NCBI GenBank assembly: GCA_017506865.1
Contig: JAFCMP010000212.1
Coordinates: 310,001-374,000, forward strand
Length of the DNA stretch: 64,000 nt
DNA from: Tribonema minus
Taxonomy: Eukaryota > Sar > Xanthophyceae > Tribonematales > Tribonemataceae
Direction of reading: 5' to 3'
Shown: positions 33,519 through 44,100 of the stretch, piece after piece
Numbering within the stretch: the first letter of the stretch is position 1
Layout: the number at the start of each line of letters is the position of its first letter
The notes under the pieces: model-generated
What the model was told of the DNA's origin: nothing
What the model saw: only the letters and a program-made list of their open reading frames with translations
Database searches by the model: none
Position numbers and translations under genes: made by a program

Positions 33519-35119
33519 TGCGTGTACAGCAGTCCAGAGCTCTCCAGTTGCTAGCTCAAAAAGGCGAAGGTGTCGGCTTGAGCACTCCGGTCACCAGTAA
33601 CTGAGATGTGGCCTTGTGGCAACAGTGTCACACGGTGTCTACAATTTACGCACCGCATGGCATCTTCAGGGCGGGAGACATATGTACAATGCCATGACCA
33701 CCAACCGCATACACGGCCCAGGCATGCAGTGCACAACACTGCGGCCAGCAATCATTATTCATGCCAATGTGGCAGCGGGGGCCCTGAGGCTTGGTGCTGA
33801 CGAACACGGTGCAGTCACTGACGGTCACCTGGTTGGTGCAGCACTCGTGCACAGTACGCGAGGACCAGAACTGCCGCCAATCATCGAGACCGTGCGCCGC
33901 TCTACGCGAGCACTGACGGCTGACGGTGGCAAAAAGTCATGTACAGCTGTGCATGCATGCCGCACAGAGACGGTGACCACTGAGCCAGACCCGCACACAC
34001 CTGGCATTGCACCTGGCGCCGTGGCGGCTGCTGCGGCGACGATTGTACCTGGCCCACAAGCCGCTGCCGCAGCTGCCTCTTCCAAGCCCGCTCAAACACT
34101 GTGGCACAAATCAGCGCATAAAAAAAGCAACTACCACGGCGGGCAGGAGGACGACGACAATGACGACTGGGAGGCCTATGCTGACGACATCTGCAGGAAG
34201 GTAGTGCCCCGCCACCGGCGCGGTCACTTCACGCACCGGCTACAGGCCTGCCTTTCAAATGTTCACTGACGTCAGTACGAGGATTGCCTGGCGATTCGCG
34301 AAGGACCTAGAGGCTGCGTCGGCTGGTGCCGTTGGCAAGCCGACTCACGCTGCACCTGTCGTGACTGGCACGGCACCAGCCGCTGCCGCCAGCAGGCTAG
34401 CGCGCGGGTCATGGCGCAGCTGCGCACTCAGCGTGCGTTCGGGGCCATGGCGTGGATGAGCGTGCCGCCCACTGCCAATGACCGCCCGGGTGCGGCGCCC
34501 ACGTCCAGTATGACAGCAGCCACGATGATTTTGGTTGCGATCTTCATAGACGGGTGGGGCATACAGGGCGAGGTGTGCCCATGGCGGTGCAGTGACGTGA
34601 GCCCCACCTCCACGCATGCGGTCAGCTGCCCCGGCCAGCACATACGGCGGCACAACGCGACACACACTGCCCAAAAGCGGTGCCACCAGCGCATCTTGAG
34701 ACAGCACCATGTCTCTATGGTCCGCAATGAGGACGCATAGCGAGGACGAGGGGGGGAGAGGTGCGGCTAGCATGCTGCTATGCACTGCTTGAGGACACCA
34801 CGCTGCAGGAGCACCTCCACGGGAGCTTGAGGCTTGGCCGCGCATGCAAACATAGAAGTACTTCAGCAAAGCATCCACCGCTGCTGCTGTTGTCTCGCAT
34901 GACGTGCAATACCTTGGCTGCGAGCATTTGCACCAACTGCCTTTCAAAAACGTTTTTGCAGCTTGCACGTTGCCACGCTTTGTAGTGACAAGAGATTGCT
35001 TCAGCGTCGAGTACATGGTAAATCTGCAGAAAGATTCAGGAGCAGTAGCCTCCTGGCGCTGAATTCGCTTGTAGTGCTGCGTCCTCCAGGCTGAGCATCT
35101 TATCAGTTAGTGTCGAACT
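33519..35119. other. Spacer between inverted copia copies; unsupported frames
   Basis: A plus frame at 33,616-34,269 (217 codons, Ala-rich with an acidic tail ending near GGQEDDDNDDWEAYADDICR) and a minus frame at 35,016-34,345 (223 codons) are open, but neither has a recognised domain. One may belong to a gene carried between the two copia copies. Confidence 0.25.
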
Positions 35120-35185
35120 GATTCATTAAAGCGGGTTCGCAATGAGGTAAAGCCCGACTGCGGAGTTAACCTTCCCAAGGCAGGG
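35120..35185 (+). repeat. Dispersed 60-bp repeat, copy 2
   Basis: Matches 10,820-10,885 (gcaatgag...agcccgactgcgg...gttaacc...aaggcagggg). It sits directly before the inverted copia arm. Confidence 0.45.
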
Positions 35186-35678
35186 GTCAACTTAGAGCGG
35201 GCTGCCTTCAGCGCCAGCCCTCTCTCCGTCTCTTAGTTGGCGCTTACGTGTATACGGGGCGCTCGCAGCTGATCTATCGGGCCGGGAGACCGAGCAGCAC
35301 CTGATAGTGCTGTTTTTCAGCAGGACTTTTGGTGACATATCGGAGTGTAACGACGTCAACTGGCCACCAGTTATCGCGTCACGGTTGCGTCCGAGACCTG
35401 TATGCTGGGTTAGTGTCTACCACGGTCCGGCGGGGGGGGGGGGGTCTGCGTGCGCGGAAGGCGACTTCAACCGCGCGTGAAGTCCATCATTGTGTCTACC
35501 ACCGCGAGGGCCTGCAGTGAGAATCTTGGGGTTATCAGGGGGTTATCGCTGCTGGAGGAGTGGCTGGAGCGATTGGCAGCTCGGAATTTGCTTGGCGTGG
35601 CGTGCGCTGAGCTCGGCGTTTTCGGACTGATTATTTTCCTGAGCGTGGGTGGCGCGCTCTGGCGATTGGCGGGAGTAA

Positions 35679-36950
35679 TTGCGGCTGAAATTGGGTGAGT
35701 GGCTTGCGCTGCTGCCCAGTAGTCGCTTGCTCGCAGGCTGTCCATTCAGTGCCCTCTCGCGATCGCTACTGCCATGTTTTATCGTGCAACAACATCTGCG
35801 AAGCATCGGTGCTCAGCAGCGATGGCAGTGCCTGCGCGCAGCACGAGTCAGCTGCACTGGTGATGGCGATCCAACGGTGCTCAACGGCGGTGAGGGCGTT
35901 TCTGAGCAGTGCAGCGCGTCATGCAACAACATCTGCAAAACAGCAGTGCTCAGCAGTGATGGCAGCACATCTGTGCCGCGCAGCTTAGAAGGCAGCGATG
36001 TTGACCTCGCACCAGCGCCCTGCGACGTGATGCCTGCAGCCACCACGCACTCTGTCTGCAGTGAGGATATTTGTGCTGCTTTGGCAGCCAGCGTGGGTAT
36101 TTGCTCTATGCTTTCATATCCAACAGGCGACAGTGGCGTAGGCACTGTGACACGACCTAGTGTCGATTGTAACGGTGTCGGTGGCGGTTCTGCTGCGATC
36201 AGCATCGATACGGCGAGCCCAGTCGAAACAGCGGCTTCGGATCCCAACAGCAGCAGACCTGATGAGGAGGACAGCCCTGCAGTGCTCAACAACAGTAGCG
36301 AAACCCATGCTGCGCCTACGGCACTGAGCGTGGTCAACCCCACGTGCCTCAGCAACGATGGTGATGCTGGGACGCAGCAGGCTGCAGCTGGAAGTGGCCA
36401 GGACATGGCAACTGGCGTCCACGGCTCTGGCACCGCACTCGCTGCTGCAACGGAGCCATCGGCAGCTGGGGCGCCTCCACGTACTTCAGTCGCAAAGGCG
36501 CCCTCTGCTCGCAGCAGTGGCGCCAGACACCCTAGCAGGCAGTGTACTCATTGTGGGATGCTCGGACATTTGATGGCCCGCCGCTGGAAGCTGCATCCCC
36601 AGTTGAGACGCAATTCGTCACCTATACAGGCGGCGTCAATACCAATAGCGTCCCGAGAGCAGTCTCCAGCGGCTCAGACTCCCATGAAGCGTTGCGGTGG
36701 TGACAACACACCGTCATGCTGGTCCGCGTCTACATGCTACAGCTGGCTCGAAGAGTGCAGCAGGTGCCAGCAATCATACAGCCAGCAAGGAGGAGTGTGC
36801 TTTGCGCAAGCAGGTGGCACGGCTCAAACAGGATGCTGCTGTCTTGCGCGAACACTTGGCGGAATTGGAGAGCCGGGTGAAGGAGTCCGCTGTTCCTGCA
36901 GATGCGCATGCGGCGTCCTGCTGCAGTGGGCAGCAGTCAACAGCCTGTAG
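35679..36950 (+). CDS. Ser/Ala-rich protein with zinc-knuckle-like motif (inserted ORF, part 1)
   Basis: Open for 423 codons; the first codon of the frame is TTG, so the true start is unknown (an ATG near residue 118 is the first clear one). Mostly low-complexity Ser/Ala/Thr, with CTHCGMLGHLMARRWKLHP at about residues 288-306. This looks like the CxxCxxxGHxxxxCWxLHP knuckle of retroelement Gag proteins, but the third cysteine is replaced by Arg. The frame change into the next piece lies at about 36,690-36,790. With the two following frames it forms a plus-strand gene that fills the insertion within copia copy 2. It may be an ORF1/Gag of a non-LTR or LTR element. Confidence 0.35.
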   Translation: MRLKLGEWLALLPSSRLLAGCPFSALSRSLLPCFIVQQHLRSIGAQQRWQCLRAARVSCTGDGDPTVLNGGEGVSEQCSASCNNICKTAVLSSDGSTSVPRSLEGSDVDLAPAPCDVMPAATTHSVCSEDICAALAASVGICSMLSYPTGDSGVGTVTRPSVDCNGVGGGSAAISIDTASPVETAASDPNSSRPDEEDSPAVLNNSSETHAAPTALSVVNPTCLSNDGDAGTQQAAAGSGQDMATGVHGSGTALAAATEPSAAGAPPRTSVAKAPSARSSGARHPSRQCTHCGMLGHLMARRWKLHPQLRRNSSPIQAASIPIASREQSPAAQTPMKRCGGDNTPSCWSASTCYSWLEECSRCQQSYSQQGGVCFAQAGGTAQTGCCCLARTLGGIGEPGEGVRCSCRCACGVLLQWAAVNSL

Positions 36951-37203
36951 CACTGCGCTTCGAGAGATTGTGGAGCTTTGTCAGCAGCTGCTGGCAGGTG
37001 CCGCAAATTCAACGTCAAAAGTGGCTATGCTCAACAGTGCGCTCGCGGATGGGTTTAGTGGCGTGACGACACCAGCATGCAGCAGCAGTGACAGTAACAG
37101 CACAGTGTGTGGTGAAGCCACATGCACCATCAACTCTGAGCACTGCAATACAGGTGCGCGCACGGCTGTTGGGGACAGCGGCCATGCCATGCGCGGAAGC
37201 TGA
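36697..37203 (+). CDS. Coiled-coil continuation of the inserted ORF (part 2)
   Basis: Starts at GTG within open sequence. EECALRKQVARLKQDAAVLR and EHLAELESRVKE form a clear coiled coil (residues about 32-65), with another helix at LREIVELCQQLL. It probably follows on from the zinc-knuckle frame by frameshift or splicing. Such a knuckle-plus-coil order is seen in retroelement ORF1/Gag proteins. Confidence 0.35.
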   Translation: MVTTHRHAGPRLHATAGSKSAAGASNHTASKEECALRKQVARLKQDAAVLREHLAELESRVKESAVPADAHAASCCSGQQSTACSTALREIVELCQQLLAGAANSTSKVAMLNSALADGFSGVTTPACSSSDSNSTVCGEATCTINSEHCNTGARTAVGDSGHAMRGS

Positions 37204-37302
37204 CCTGGAGGCAAGTCGTCGATCAAGGCAAGCGTCGCGGCGTCTGCGCGGAGACTAGCGGCTGCTCCTTGTCGCCGCACTGCAGCTGGTGCTGGCGTCA
37301 AC

Positions 37303-38205
37303 ATGGCTCAGCAAACGGTAGCTGGGCAGCAGGCGTCTTCGAGGAAACCCGCAGCTGCTGCTGGCTCCTTGCATGCAGACGACATGCTTCCTGTAGCTGT
37401 CGCACCACCCTTGACAGCAAAGCACACAGGCGCCATGGCTGCAGACAACGCGACAGGCACGGCGCGCGGTGACACCTCACATGGCACAGCAGTAAGGCAG
37501 CCTCAGTCACAGCTAAGGGCCGTGCGGACGACTCAGCGGGTGGCCCGGTCTCAGCCTAAGCATGTAGTTGTCAGTGCCCAGCTTGCACAACGCAGTGCGC
37601 CCTTGAGTGCTGCATTGGCACCAGCGGCAGCGGAGCTTGGCAGGCAACACAATACCGGCGTATCCGGGCATCCCGTTATGGGCAGATCAGCACGCGATGA
37701 TGGAGGCGTGGCTGGGCTCCGCAACACCAGCGATGCCGCTCCAAACTGGACAGCCCAGAGCCGCAAGTCGAGCAGGCCTGCTGTACGCCGCGATTCCGGA
37801 GGCACAGCAATGGTAGATGCTTCCGCCGTGGCATCTGGTGTCGGGCGCAGCAGGGGTACACATGCCACAACGCTCAGCAGCACGGGAGACACCGCAACTT
37901 TGCGTTCTGTGGAGAACAGCAGCATGGCGCTGGCAGCTGGTACGACGGCGCTCTTCAACATCAGCCATGCCACTACGCTGCCGAGGGCAGACAGTGCCTG
38001 CAGTGCATGCAGTGTGCTGCGACGATGGCGCTACAACTTGCAGCCCCTGCATGTTGTCGTGCTGGCGCAGCTACATGAGCACAGAACGGCGGTGCCTTCC
38101 AAAGCCTCCGAGGATGCAGGTGGACGTTTAAGAGCTGGGGGGGACCAGCTTAGCCAGAGCGGAGCAGCATGGCAGCGCCAGGATGTCGTGTACTGTCCAC
38201 GCTAG
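37303..38205 (+). CDS. Low-complexity ORF in the inserted segment (part 3)
   Basis: Begins at an ATG (37,303) and is open for 300 codons; Ala/Ser/Thr/Arg-rich with no recognised domain. Opposite-strand frames are also open. It may be the tail of the same inserted element or non-coding. Confidence 0.2.
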   Translation: MAQQTVAGQQASSRKPAAAAGSLHADDMLPVAVAPPLTAKHTGAMAADNATGTARGDTSHGTAVRQPQSQLRAVRTTQRVARSQPKHVVVSAQLAQRSAPLSAALAPAAAELGRQHNTGVSGHPVMGRSARDDGGVAGLRNTSDAAPNWTAQSRKSSRPAVRRDSGGTAMVDASAVASGVGRSRGTHATTLSSTGDTATLRSVENSSMALAAGTTALFNISHATTLPRADSACSACSVLRRWRYNLQPLHVVVLAQLHEHRTAVPSKASEDAGGRLRAGGDQLSQSGAAWQRQDVVYCPR

Positions 38206-38375
38206 GCCCCAGCACTCTGCCCCTTGTTTGGAGAAGGGGTACATGTTGGCAGCATCCAGCGTCTGGATCCTGGGGGGGGTATGTGGCATGTACCCCTTAA
38301 TGCGTGCGGCTCGTAACGCAGTAGCGAGCCACATGGACGGGGTGCAGGCCACAAATCCCGCCCACCCACCCTTTT

Positions 38376-39309
38376 AGCGCGCTGGCTGTGTCATGTACGG
38401 CTCGTACATGGGGGGGAGGTCAGCGGCGCGCAGGCATGTGCGAGCGTTGCAACCCTAGGGACAGATGGTGACCATGGTGCAGTGGACATGCGGCGGCGGT
38501 AACAGTGCAGGCGTAGGCGCTGCGCTGTTGGTGATCCACGCGCTCAGGCGGTCATGGCGGACGGTGGAGGTGCATCAGGGACAGTGCACAACACGGCGGG
38601 GCGCTTGAGGTCGACACGCAGCAGAACAGGACCTGTTCTGGAGCGCGGGAGCACGGCGACAGTGCTCAGGAAATGGAGAGACGTGCTGCTTGCGCTGCGA
38701 CAAGGGCGTCTTCGGGTCAGCTAGTTGCAGCTACAGGCGGCGCAGGGGCGTGCGCGGAGGAGCTCTGGCGATTAGGAAATTAAGGGCCCCGCGTTGAGTC
38801 AATACCAAGTGTGTAATGGCGAAGTTCAAATGTGTAGCCATAGTGGCGGCCTGATGCCGACCTTCAGAGCGCTGAGGTGCTAGAGCTGGAGAGCGGAGCC
38901 CATCTGATGTTGTAACACTGCTGGCACGGCCTTCTGTTGTCACCCTCGAGCAGGTCATTTGCTTGCCTATGCACATGATGCCGCAATCAGTTTCGTATTG
39001 TATGCGGAAAGGGTACTTCAGACTATGCACTCAAGGCCGAGCAAGCGGATGTAGCAGCATCAGGTGTGGCCTCAAGAGGAGCAGACGCGCAGCGCGATAG
39101 TTCTTGCACCGGCTCAGCGATGGGGGGGGTATGTTTTGCCGTCGCTGGGCAGTCTGTGACTAGCCTTGGCGTAGTTCTGTGTGTGTGCGGCCTTGCACAA
39201 TTGCTGCTGCATGTGGTGCCTGCTCTCGCGCAGTGATGGATGCCAATGAGCCACAGAGCGTTTTGCACACATATTCATGCAGTTTTCCTGCACAGGCATG
39301 CACAAGAAA
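38376..39309. other. No clear gene; left flank of the Plavaka transposon
   Basis: Contains the motif ggggggtatgt at 39,122 (also at 38,273 and 39,370), a possible subterminal repeat. On the minus strand, after an acceptor-like tgtgcag at about 39,286, a short basic open stretch follows (KRSVAHWHPSLRESRHHMQ). It might continue the nuclease fragment seen beyond the other transposon end, but this is speculative. Confidence 0.25.
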
Positions 39310-39351
39310 AAAGATAGGAGCCAATGACCGCTGCCGGTTGTGTGCATGGAT

Positions 39352-39556
39352 GCAGAGAGCACCATGCAAGGGGGGTATGTGGCAGCGGTAAATGCAGAGG
39401 TGCAAGTGCGACAGCACATGTGTAGCGGTTGATGAGAAGCGCACAACTCTGCGTGCATTTGTTGAAGTTGCAAGTTCAACTTCAAGTTGAGGTTGATGAA
39501 GTAGGGTTACTCCGCATGTTGGGTCAGGGTTAGCGTCATGCGCTGAGCAATGCTGC
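39352..39556 (+). repeat. Left terminal inverted repeat of the Plavaka element
   Basis: Diverged inverted partner of 62,415-62,658; the conserved cores are given in the transposon entry. G-run + tatgtgg motifs repeat here, as subterminal repeats do in the CACTA-related transposons. Confidence 0.65.
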
Positions 39557-39596
39557 GCTGCTTGCAACTGCTAATATTATCACTGGACACCTTGAA

Positions 39597-40172
39597 TCAA
39601 GCTGGAAGCTTACCTCTCATGGATCTGGTCATTGTACATGTGGCCCCCGCCCTACTAGGGCGGGAGCGCTTGCCATACAGCATCACCACCGACTGCGTCT
39701 GGGGCGGTATGCTGCGGAGCACGTGCGCCTCGAGGTCATCGAACGACATGTTCTCAAGCTGCTGTTGGGTCAGTGACGGAAGGAGCGGAGCAGCAGCAGC
39801 TGGTGCAGGGGCGCCCAGCTCCAGGAACAGGTCAGCAGGAGAGTGCTGCAGCGAGGCTGGTGGGTCTGGACCGCGCAGCAAACTCAGCAGGCTGCCGGTT
39901 TGCGGAGAAGCGGAGGCCAGCAGGCTTTCGCCGCAGTCGTCTTCAGCAAACGCATAGCCGGTCCGTGGCGCTTCCTGCTGCTGCTGAAGCGGTTGGCGCT
40001 GCTGGTTTTGCCGCCTGGAGCCACCGGACGGGTTCTGAGAGCGGAATGAGGCGGGAATGGGCAGCAAGGCAGAACTGCTGCTGCCAGCGAAAGGGTCCGC
40101 GGCGGCGGCTGGAGCTGCCTCGCCACCCGCCCTCGGGCGAGCTTGCTGTCGGGCGAGCTGTTGCGTCGACAT
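39597..40172 (-). CDS. Second, divergently transcribed frame of the Plavaka element (unknown)
   Basis: Starts at ATG 40,172 and runs 191 codons. Gln/Pro/Ala-rich N-terminal half; the second half is more complex (GYAFAEDDCGESLLAS, then LTQQQLENMSFDDLEAHVLR). It is head-to-head with the transposase, about 110 bp between the starts, so the two probably share a promoter region. CACTA-type elements often carry a second DNA-binding or accessory protein; that role here is inference. The end may be spliced (a palindrome cccgccctactagggcggg lies at 39,647-39,665). Confidence 0.4.
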   Translation of the reverse strand: MSTQQLARQQARPRAGGEAAPAAAADPFAGSSSSALLPIPASFRSQNPSGGSRRQNQQRQPLQQQQEAPRTGYAFAEDDCGESLLASASPQTGSLLSLLRGPDPPASLQHSPADLFLELGAPAPAAAAPLLPSLTQQQLENMSFDDLEAHVLRSIPPQTQSVVMLYGKRSRPSRAGATCTMTRSMRGKLPA

Positions 40173-40281
40173 GGGTTTTGGATTTTTTTCATGTTCTGGA
40201 TCTTCACACTTGAAGTCATCTTCAAGTCATCTTTGAAGTTCGCAAGATTGAAGTTGCGTGAACTTGAACCTCTCATGCCTC
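40173..40281. promoter_or_regulatory. Bidirectional promoter region of the Plavaka element
   Basis: This 109-bp gap between divergent starts contains several cttgaagt/acttcaag palindromic motifs (for example acttgaagtcatcttcaagt). Position alone suggests a shared promoter; no TATA box is evident. Confidence 0.35.
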
Positions 40282-41153
40282 ATGGCGTGCACCAAGCCCT
40301 TCAAAGGTGCTGGGCACAACTCTGCAACTAGACAACATGACGACGCTGGTGGCAGTGCCGCAACAGCCGGAGCTACTGCAGCAGCAGTGCCACTCGACCA
40401 GCAGCAGCTGCCTGTGGCATGCGGCAAGCCCCGTGGTCGGCCGAAGCAGAGTGCTGGATACAATAAGCCCAAGCGTGGCTTTGACGCCGTGAGCATGGCT
40501 CCCGATGATGGCAGCTTCCGGAGAGAACAAGTGTGTTCCGCCTGCGGCAACAGCTACACTTCGCAAGCTGCGCTCGCGCAGCACATGGCATCCTGTGGCT
40601 CACAGGCTCGACCAGCTGCTGCCGCAGTGCCCCCTGCGTTGTCGCCCTCAGTAGAGCCCGTCCAGCTGGTGGAAAATCAACATCCTCTCGCAGTAGCTGA
40701 AACGGCAGCACCCCCCGCTGAAGAAACCGCGTTTCAGGGAGAACACTTCGGAGCAGTAGACGCAGGACCGGAATGGGACGCGGTGGAGCTCGATCACGCA
40801 GTTTATTTGTCACCAGACACCTCGGAATCTGCTGTTGCAGGTTCTGCCGGCACGTGCGTTACAGCTTTTGACGCTGTCAAACCTGATAGGCCATCCCAGC
40901 CGCTCACTGCCGCCGCCGCCGATGCAGCAGCAGCAGTAGCAGATCGGCGCGAGCACCTAGTGGGACTGCATGGCGCTGATGCTGTTACTGCTATGTCAGC
41001 AGCTTCTTATGCCGCCGGAGCTGCTGCCGGGACAGAGCTCGCCGTTGCCGCTGCCGCAGCAGCAGCAGCTGCAGCTGCTTCAGATCGGCGCGAGCACGAT
41101 GATGCTGACGATGCTGCAGCTGCTGCTGCAGCAGTAAACAGTGCCAAGCCCAG
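40282..41153 (+). CDS. Plavaka exon 1: C2H2 zinc finger
   Basis: ATG at 40,282 (MACTKPFKGAGH). VCSACGNSYTSQAALAQHMASC (Cys-x2-Cys ... His-x4-Cys, residues about 83-104) is the DNA-binding finger found at the start of Plavaka transposases; an upstream PRGRPKQ is AT-hook-like. Poly-Ala repeats fill the 3' part, with two copies of SDRREHDDAD-type sequence. Donor CAG|gtctgc, phase 2. Confidence 0.6.
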
Positions 41154-44100
41154 GTCTGCAGCAGATGGTGCATCATCATATGGAGACATTGCTACCGATA
41201 CGTCCGGCAACATGCATATCGTGCCTCCAGGATGCAGCTGGTGGAGAATCTGCAGCAGCTACAGGAGCACCTCAACTGGGCCGAGTGGTTCCTGAAGCAT
41301 CACGGTACGACCCAGGCAGCAGCAGGTGAGCAGAGAGACCTGTCATGCACACTAGCAGCAACACGACAGCAGCAGCAGTACGTTTGCTAGCCAGCAGCAA
41401 ATTGCAACAAATTTCACTGCAGCAGTCGCTGTGCAGCGAGTGTTTTTCAAAGTCAGTTTGTGGGACATTGCCTGCTCAGGTACCTCTGATGGCCGTAACG
41501 GTTGCAGAACTTGCTAAATTGTTGCTTACCTGCCAGCATGAATCCTGTCTATTAGCCAGTAGGCTCAACTTGAGTTCTTGTGGTGGGCCCATCGGTCTGT
41601 CTGCGGTCTGATGACTTCTGTGGCCGGCATTTGTTGTTCAATGCTGCGTCGATACATTCTGTGTCAGTACTGTTCCAGTGATGCAAAACCTCAAGTTGCT
41701 GAGATTGATCTAGCTGTGTTTTGCCAAACAAAGTTTGTATACACGTACTGATGGAGTAAATGTGGAAATATCAGAGTTTTCTCCATGGCTGTACCCGCCT
41801 CCCAGAAGTAATTCGCTGAGAATTGATAAACTTCAACTACTTTCCTTCACCTTCAACTTGCTGCCCCTCACAGACGATGCCCTGCGGCTGGCCGGACAAC
41901 GCACACCCATTGCAACCATCTTATCAAACGTTGCCTCCTGTGCCAGCAAGCACATGCTGGTGGCGCCGAAGTTCACCACATACACCGTGCCATGCAGCAC
42001 GGAAATTGTGCGTGAATCCAGCGTGGAGTTCATAGCCAGAGACATCATCGACACTGCCGCGCATTTGTTGACGGACACAGCAGTTGTAGAGCATCGGGAC
42101 GATCTGCTTCTCCGTGCCAGGACGAGCGAAGTAATGACCGAGGTCAACGAGGCTCGGTGGTGGGCAGCTGCAGAGGCAAGGGTCCGAGATGAGCTGCGAA
42201 CCTCACGGAAGCATGGCGCAGAAGCAGCAGCAGCTGACCAGTTCGCGCTACTCGCTCTGCAACTGCTCACCGACAACACACACCTGGACCGGTTGGGCAA
42301 AAACTGTGTCAAGCCCATATACATTACCCTTGGCAATTACAGACACAAAGACACACGGCGGCTGCACTCGAAGCAGGTGCTGGCATACTTGCCAGGCCTG
42401 AAGGACCTTACGCCGCAGAGGGATGTCACGCCCAAACGGGTCCAGCAGGAGCAGCGTCGACTCTATCATGCCTGCTGGAACATCATACTGGAACAGGTAC
42501 TGGTACAGATTGAGTACTGCCTGTCCGTGAATAACCTTGTCATTGGCACATTGACGTTGCTACGTACACTTGCCGCTCAATGGATCAGATGCTAGTGTTA
42601 CCTAGGGCGCAGCAGGTCTTGGTACTTGAAGAGCATTGTCACTGCCTGCACATCTCTCACCAAGTCCATCTGGGCCCATTTGACAGGTGAATGCCGCTGC
42701 GGCCGCGGCCCTTCGTGGTGGTGGAATTGGCATACATTTGCCATGCGGCATCGACGAGTCGACAGGCACACTCATGCATGATGACCAGCCAACCAGGTTC
42801 ATCCCTGTGCTGATGCCTATAGTACAGGTGCGTTGTCCTGTGGTTGCTGTTGTGTACAGCACAATGTCATGACATTTTGTTAGAGCGCCCAGGCTGGGCT
42901 GGTTCGGACAGTTGTCTCTGGGCCATGCGAGCTGCAACAATATGATGCACTTTTACCATGCATATGTTATATATATATATACATATGTAAATACATTATG
43001 CACTTGACTCATCCATGCCCCCAACATCGGTTACTGACCACTGCAAAGCTCCGAATGTACTAGGGTCACGTCGATTCTGCTGTCGTTCTGCAAGTAGCAG
43101 TGTCGTTCTGCTGTTCGCCCGTGTCATCCGCTTTTGGGAAAGTATGCTACTCGACGTGCATTGCGCATTGAAGAGCGACAGTATTTGGCCCTTGACGAGC
43201 ACTGACATAATTCAAATGGTCCGCACATGGCATTTGTCGGCAGCTGGTGTCAAGCGCCGATTCAATCCGCCTTTGCGGTTCACACCTGCCGTGCAACTCA
43301 ACTTGCAATTTGCATATTGCATTTGCTAATGCAAATGGTGATTCACTGCAACGCTCTCTGATGTCACTTTTGTTCCACAGCGTGTGCCCTTGTGACAATG
43401 TGTTGTTGGTGTCAGCGACTTGCTCTGTTCCTGTTGGGTCACCCACTTGCTGTTCACCCATGTTCGTGCAGGACACCGAGGAGGCGAATATTATCTGCCT
43501 GACAAGGGGATCCTACAACAGCCATGCGCCCTGCAGGGTGTGCTTGGTCACTGCAGTGGATGCAGCTTCGTGCTGCGAATATGACCGCGCCAAGATGCCT
43601 CCGCGGCAGGCGCGCAAGCATGCAAACTTCGTGCGCAGCACAGGTAGTGTGCGTCGAGCGAAAGGCGGACGGAGAGCGCCCGCGCCAGCAGCGGGTCCTG
43701 CACAAGATGGCAGGGTTCAGGGGGAGGCAACTGACGCAGCAGCAGCGCCGCCGCGTGGCGGTGCCGGCGCCGAGGGGGGCGGGGGAGGCGCGAAGAGGGC
43801 GGCAGCGGGGACAGAGACAGGCGGCAGCGGCGCGCCTTGCGTTAAAAGAGCCAGGCACGGCGCATTAGCGCCGCCGCGCGGCGGCGCGAGCGCCGAGGGG
43901 GGCGGGAGAGGCGCGGACAGGGCACTGGAGGCAGCGGCGCAGGGGGCAGATGCAGGCAGCAGCGGCGCGCCTCGCGCTAAAAGGCGCCGTGACAGCGCAG
44001 CAGCGCCGCTGCGCGGCAGCGGGGGCGGGGGAGGCGTGGACAGGGCACTGGAGGCAGCGGCGCAGGGGGCAGAGGCAGGCGGCAGCGGCGCGCCTCGCGC

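Larger units (their letters stand above)
35190..38375 (+). mobile_element. Second copia copy, plus strand, split by a 2.8-kb insertion
   Basis: 35,190-35,480 matches the reverse complement of 33,490-33,190. The homology breaks near 35,470 (gcggaaggcgacttc) and resumes near 38,300 (tgcggctcgtaacgcagtag, then RNAVASHMDGVQAT), which in the left copy are directly adjacent (33,205-33,160). So 35,47x-38,29x is an insertion. Target duplications could not be fixed. The copia frame itself is broken by stops. Confidence 0.55.

Noticed and set aside
33616-34269. 217-codon plus-strand frame as a transposase of an element bounded by the 33.2/35.3 kb inverted repeats
   Set aside because: The inverted repeats are better explained as two opposite copia copies, and the frame has no transposase motif.
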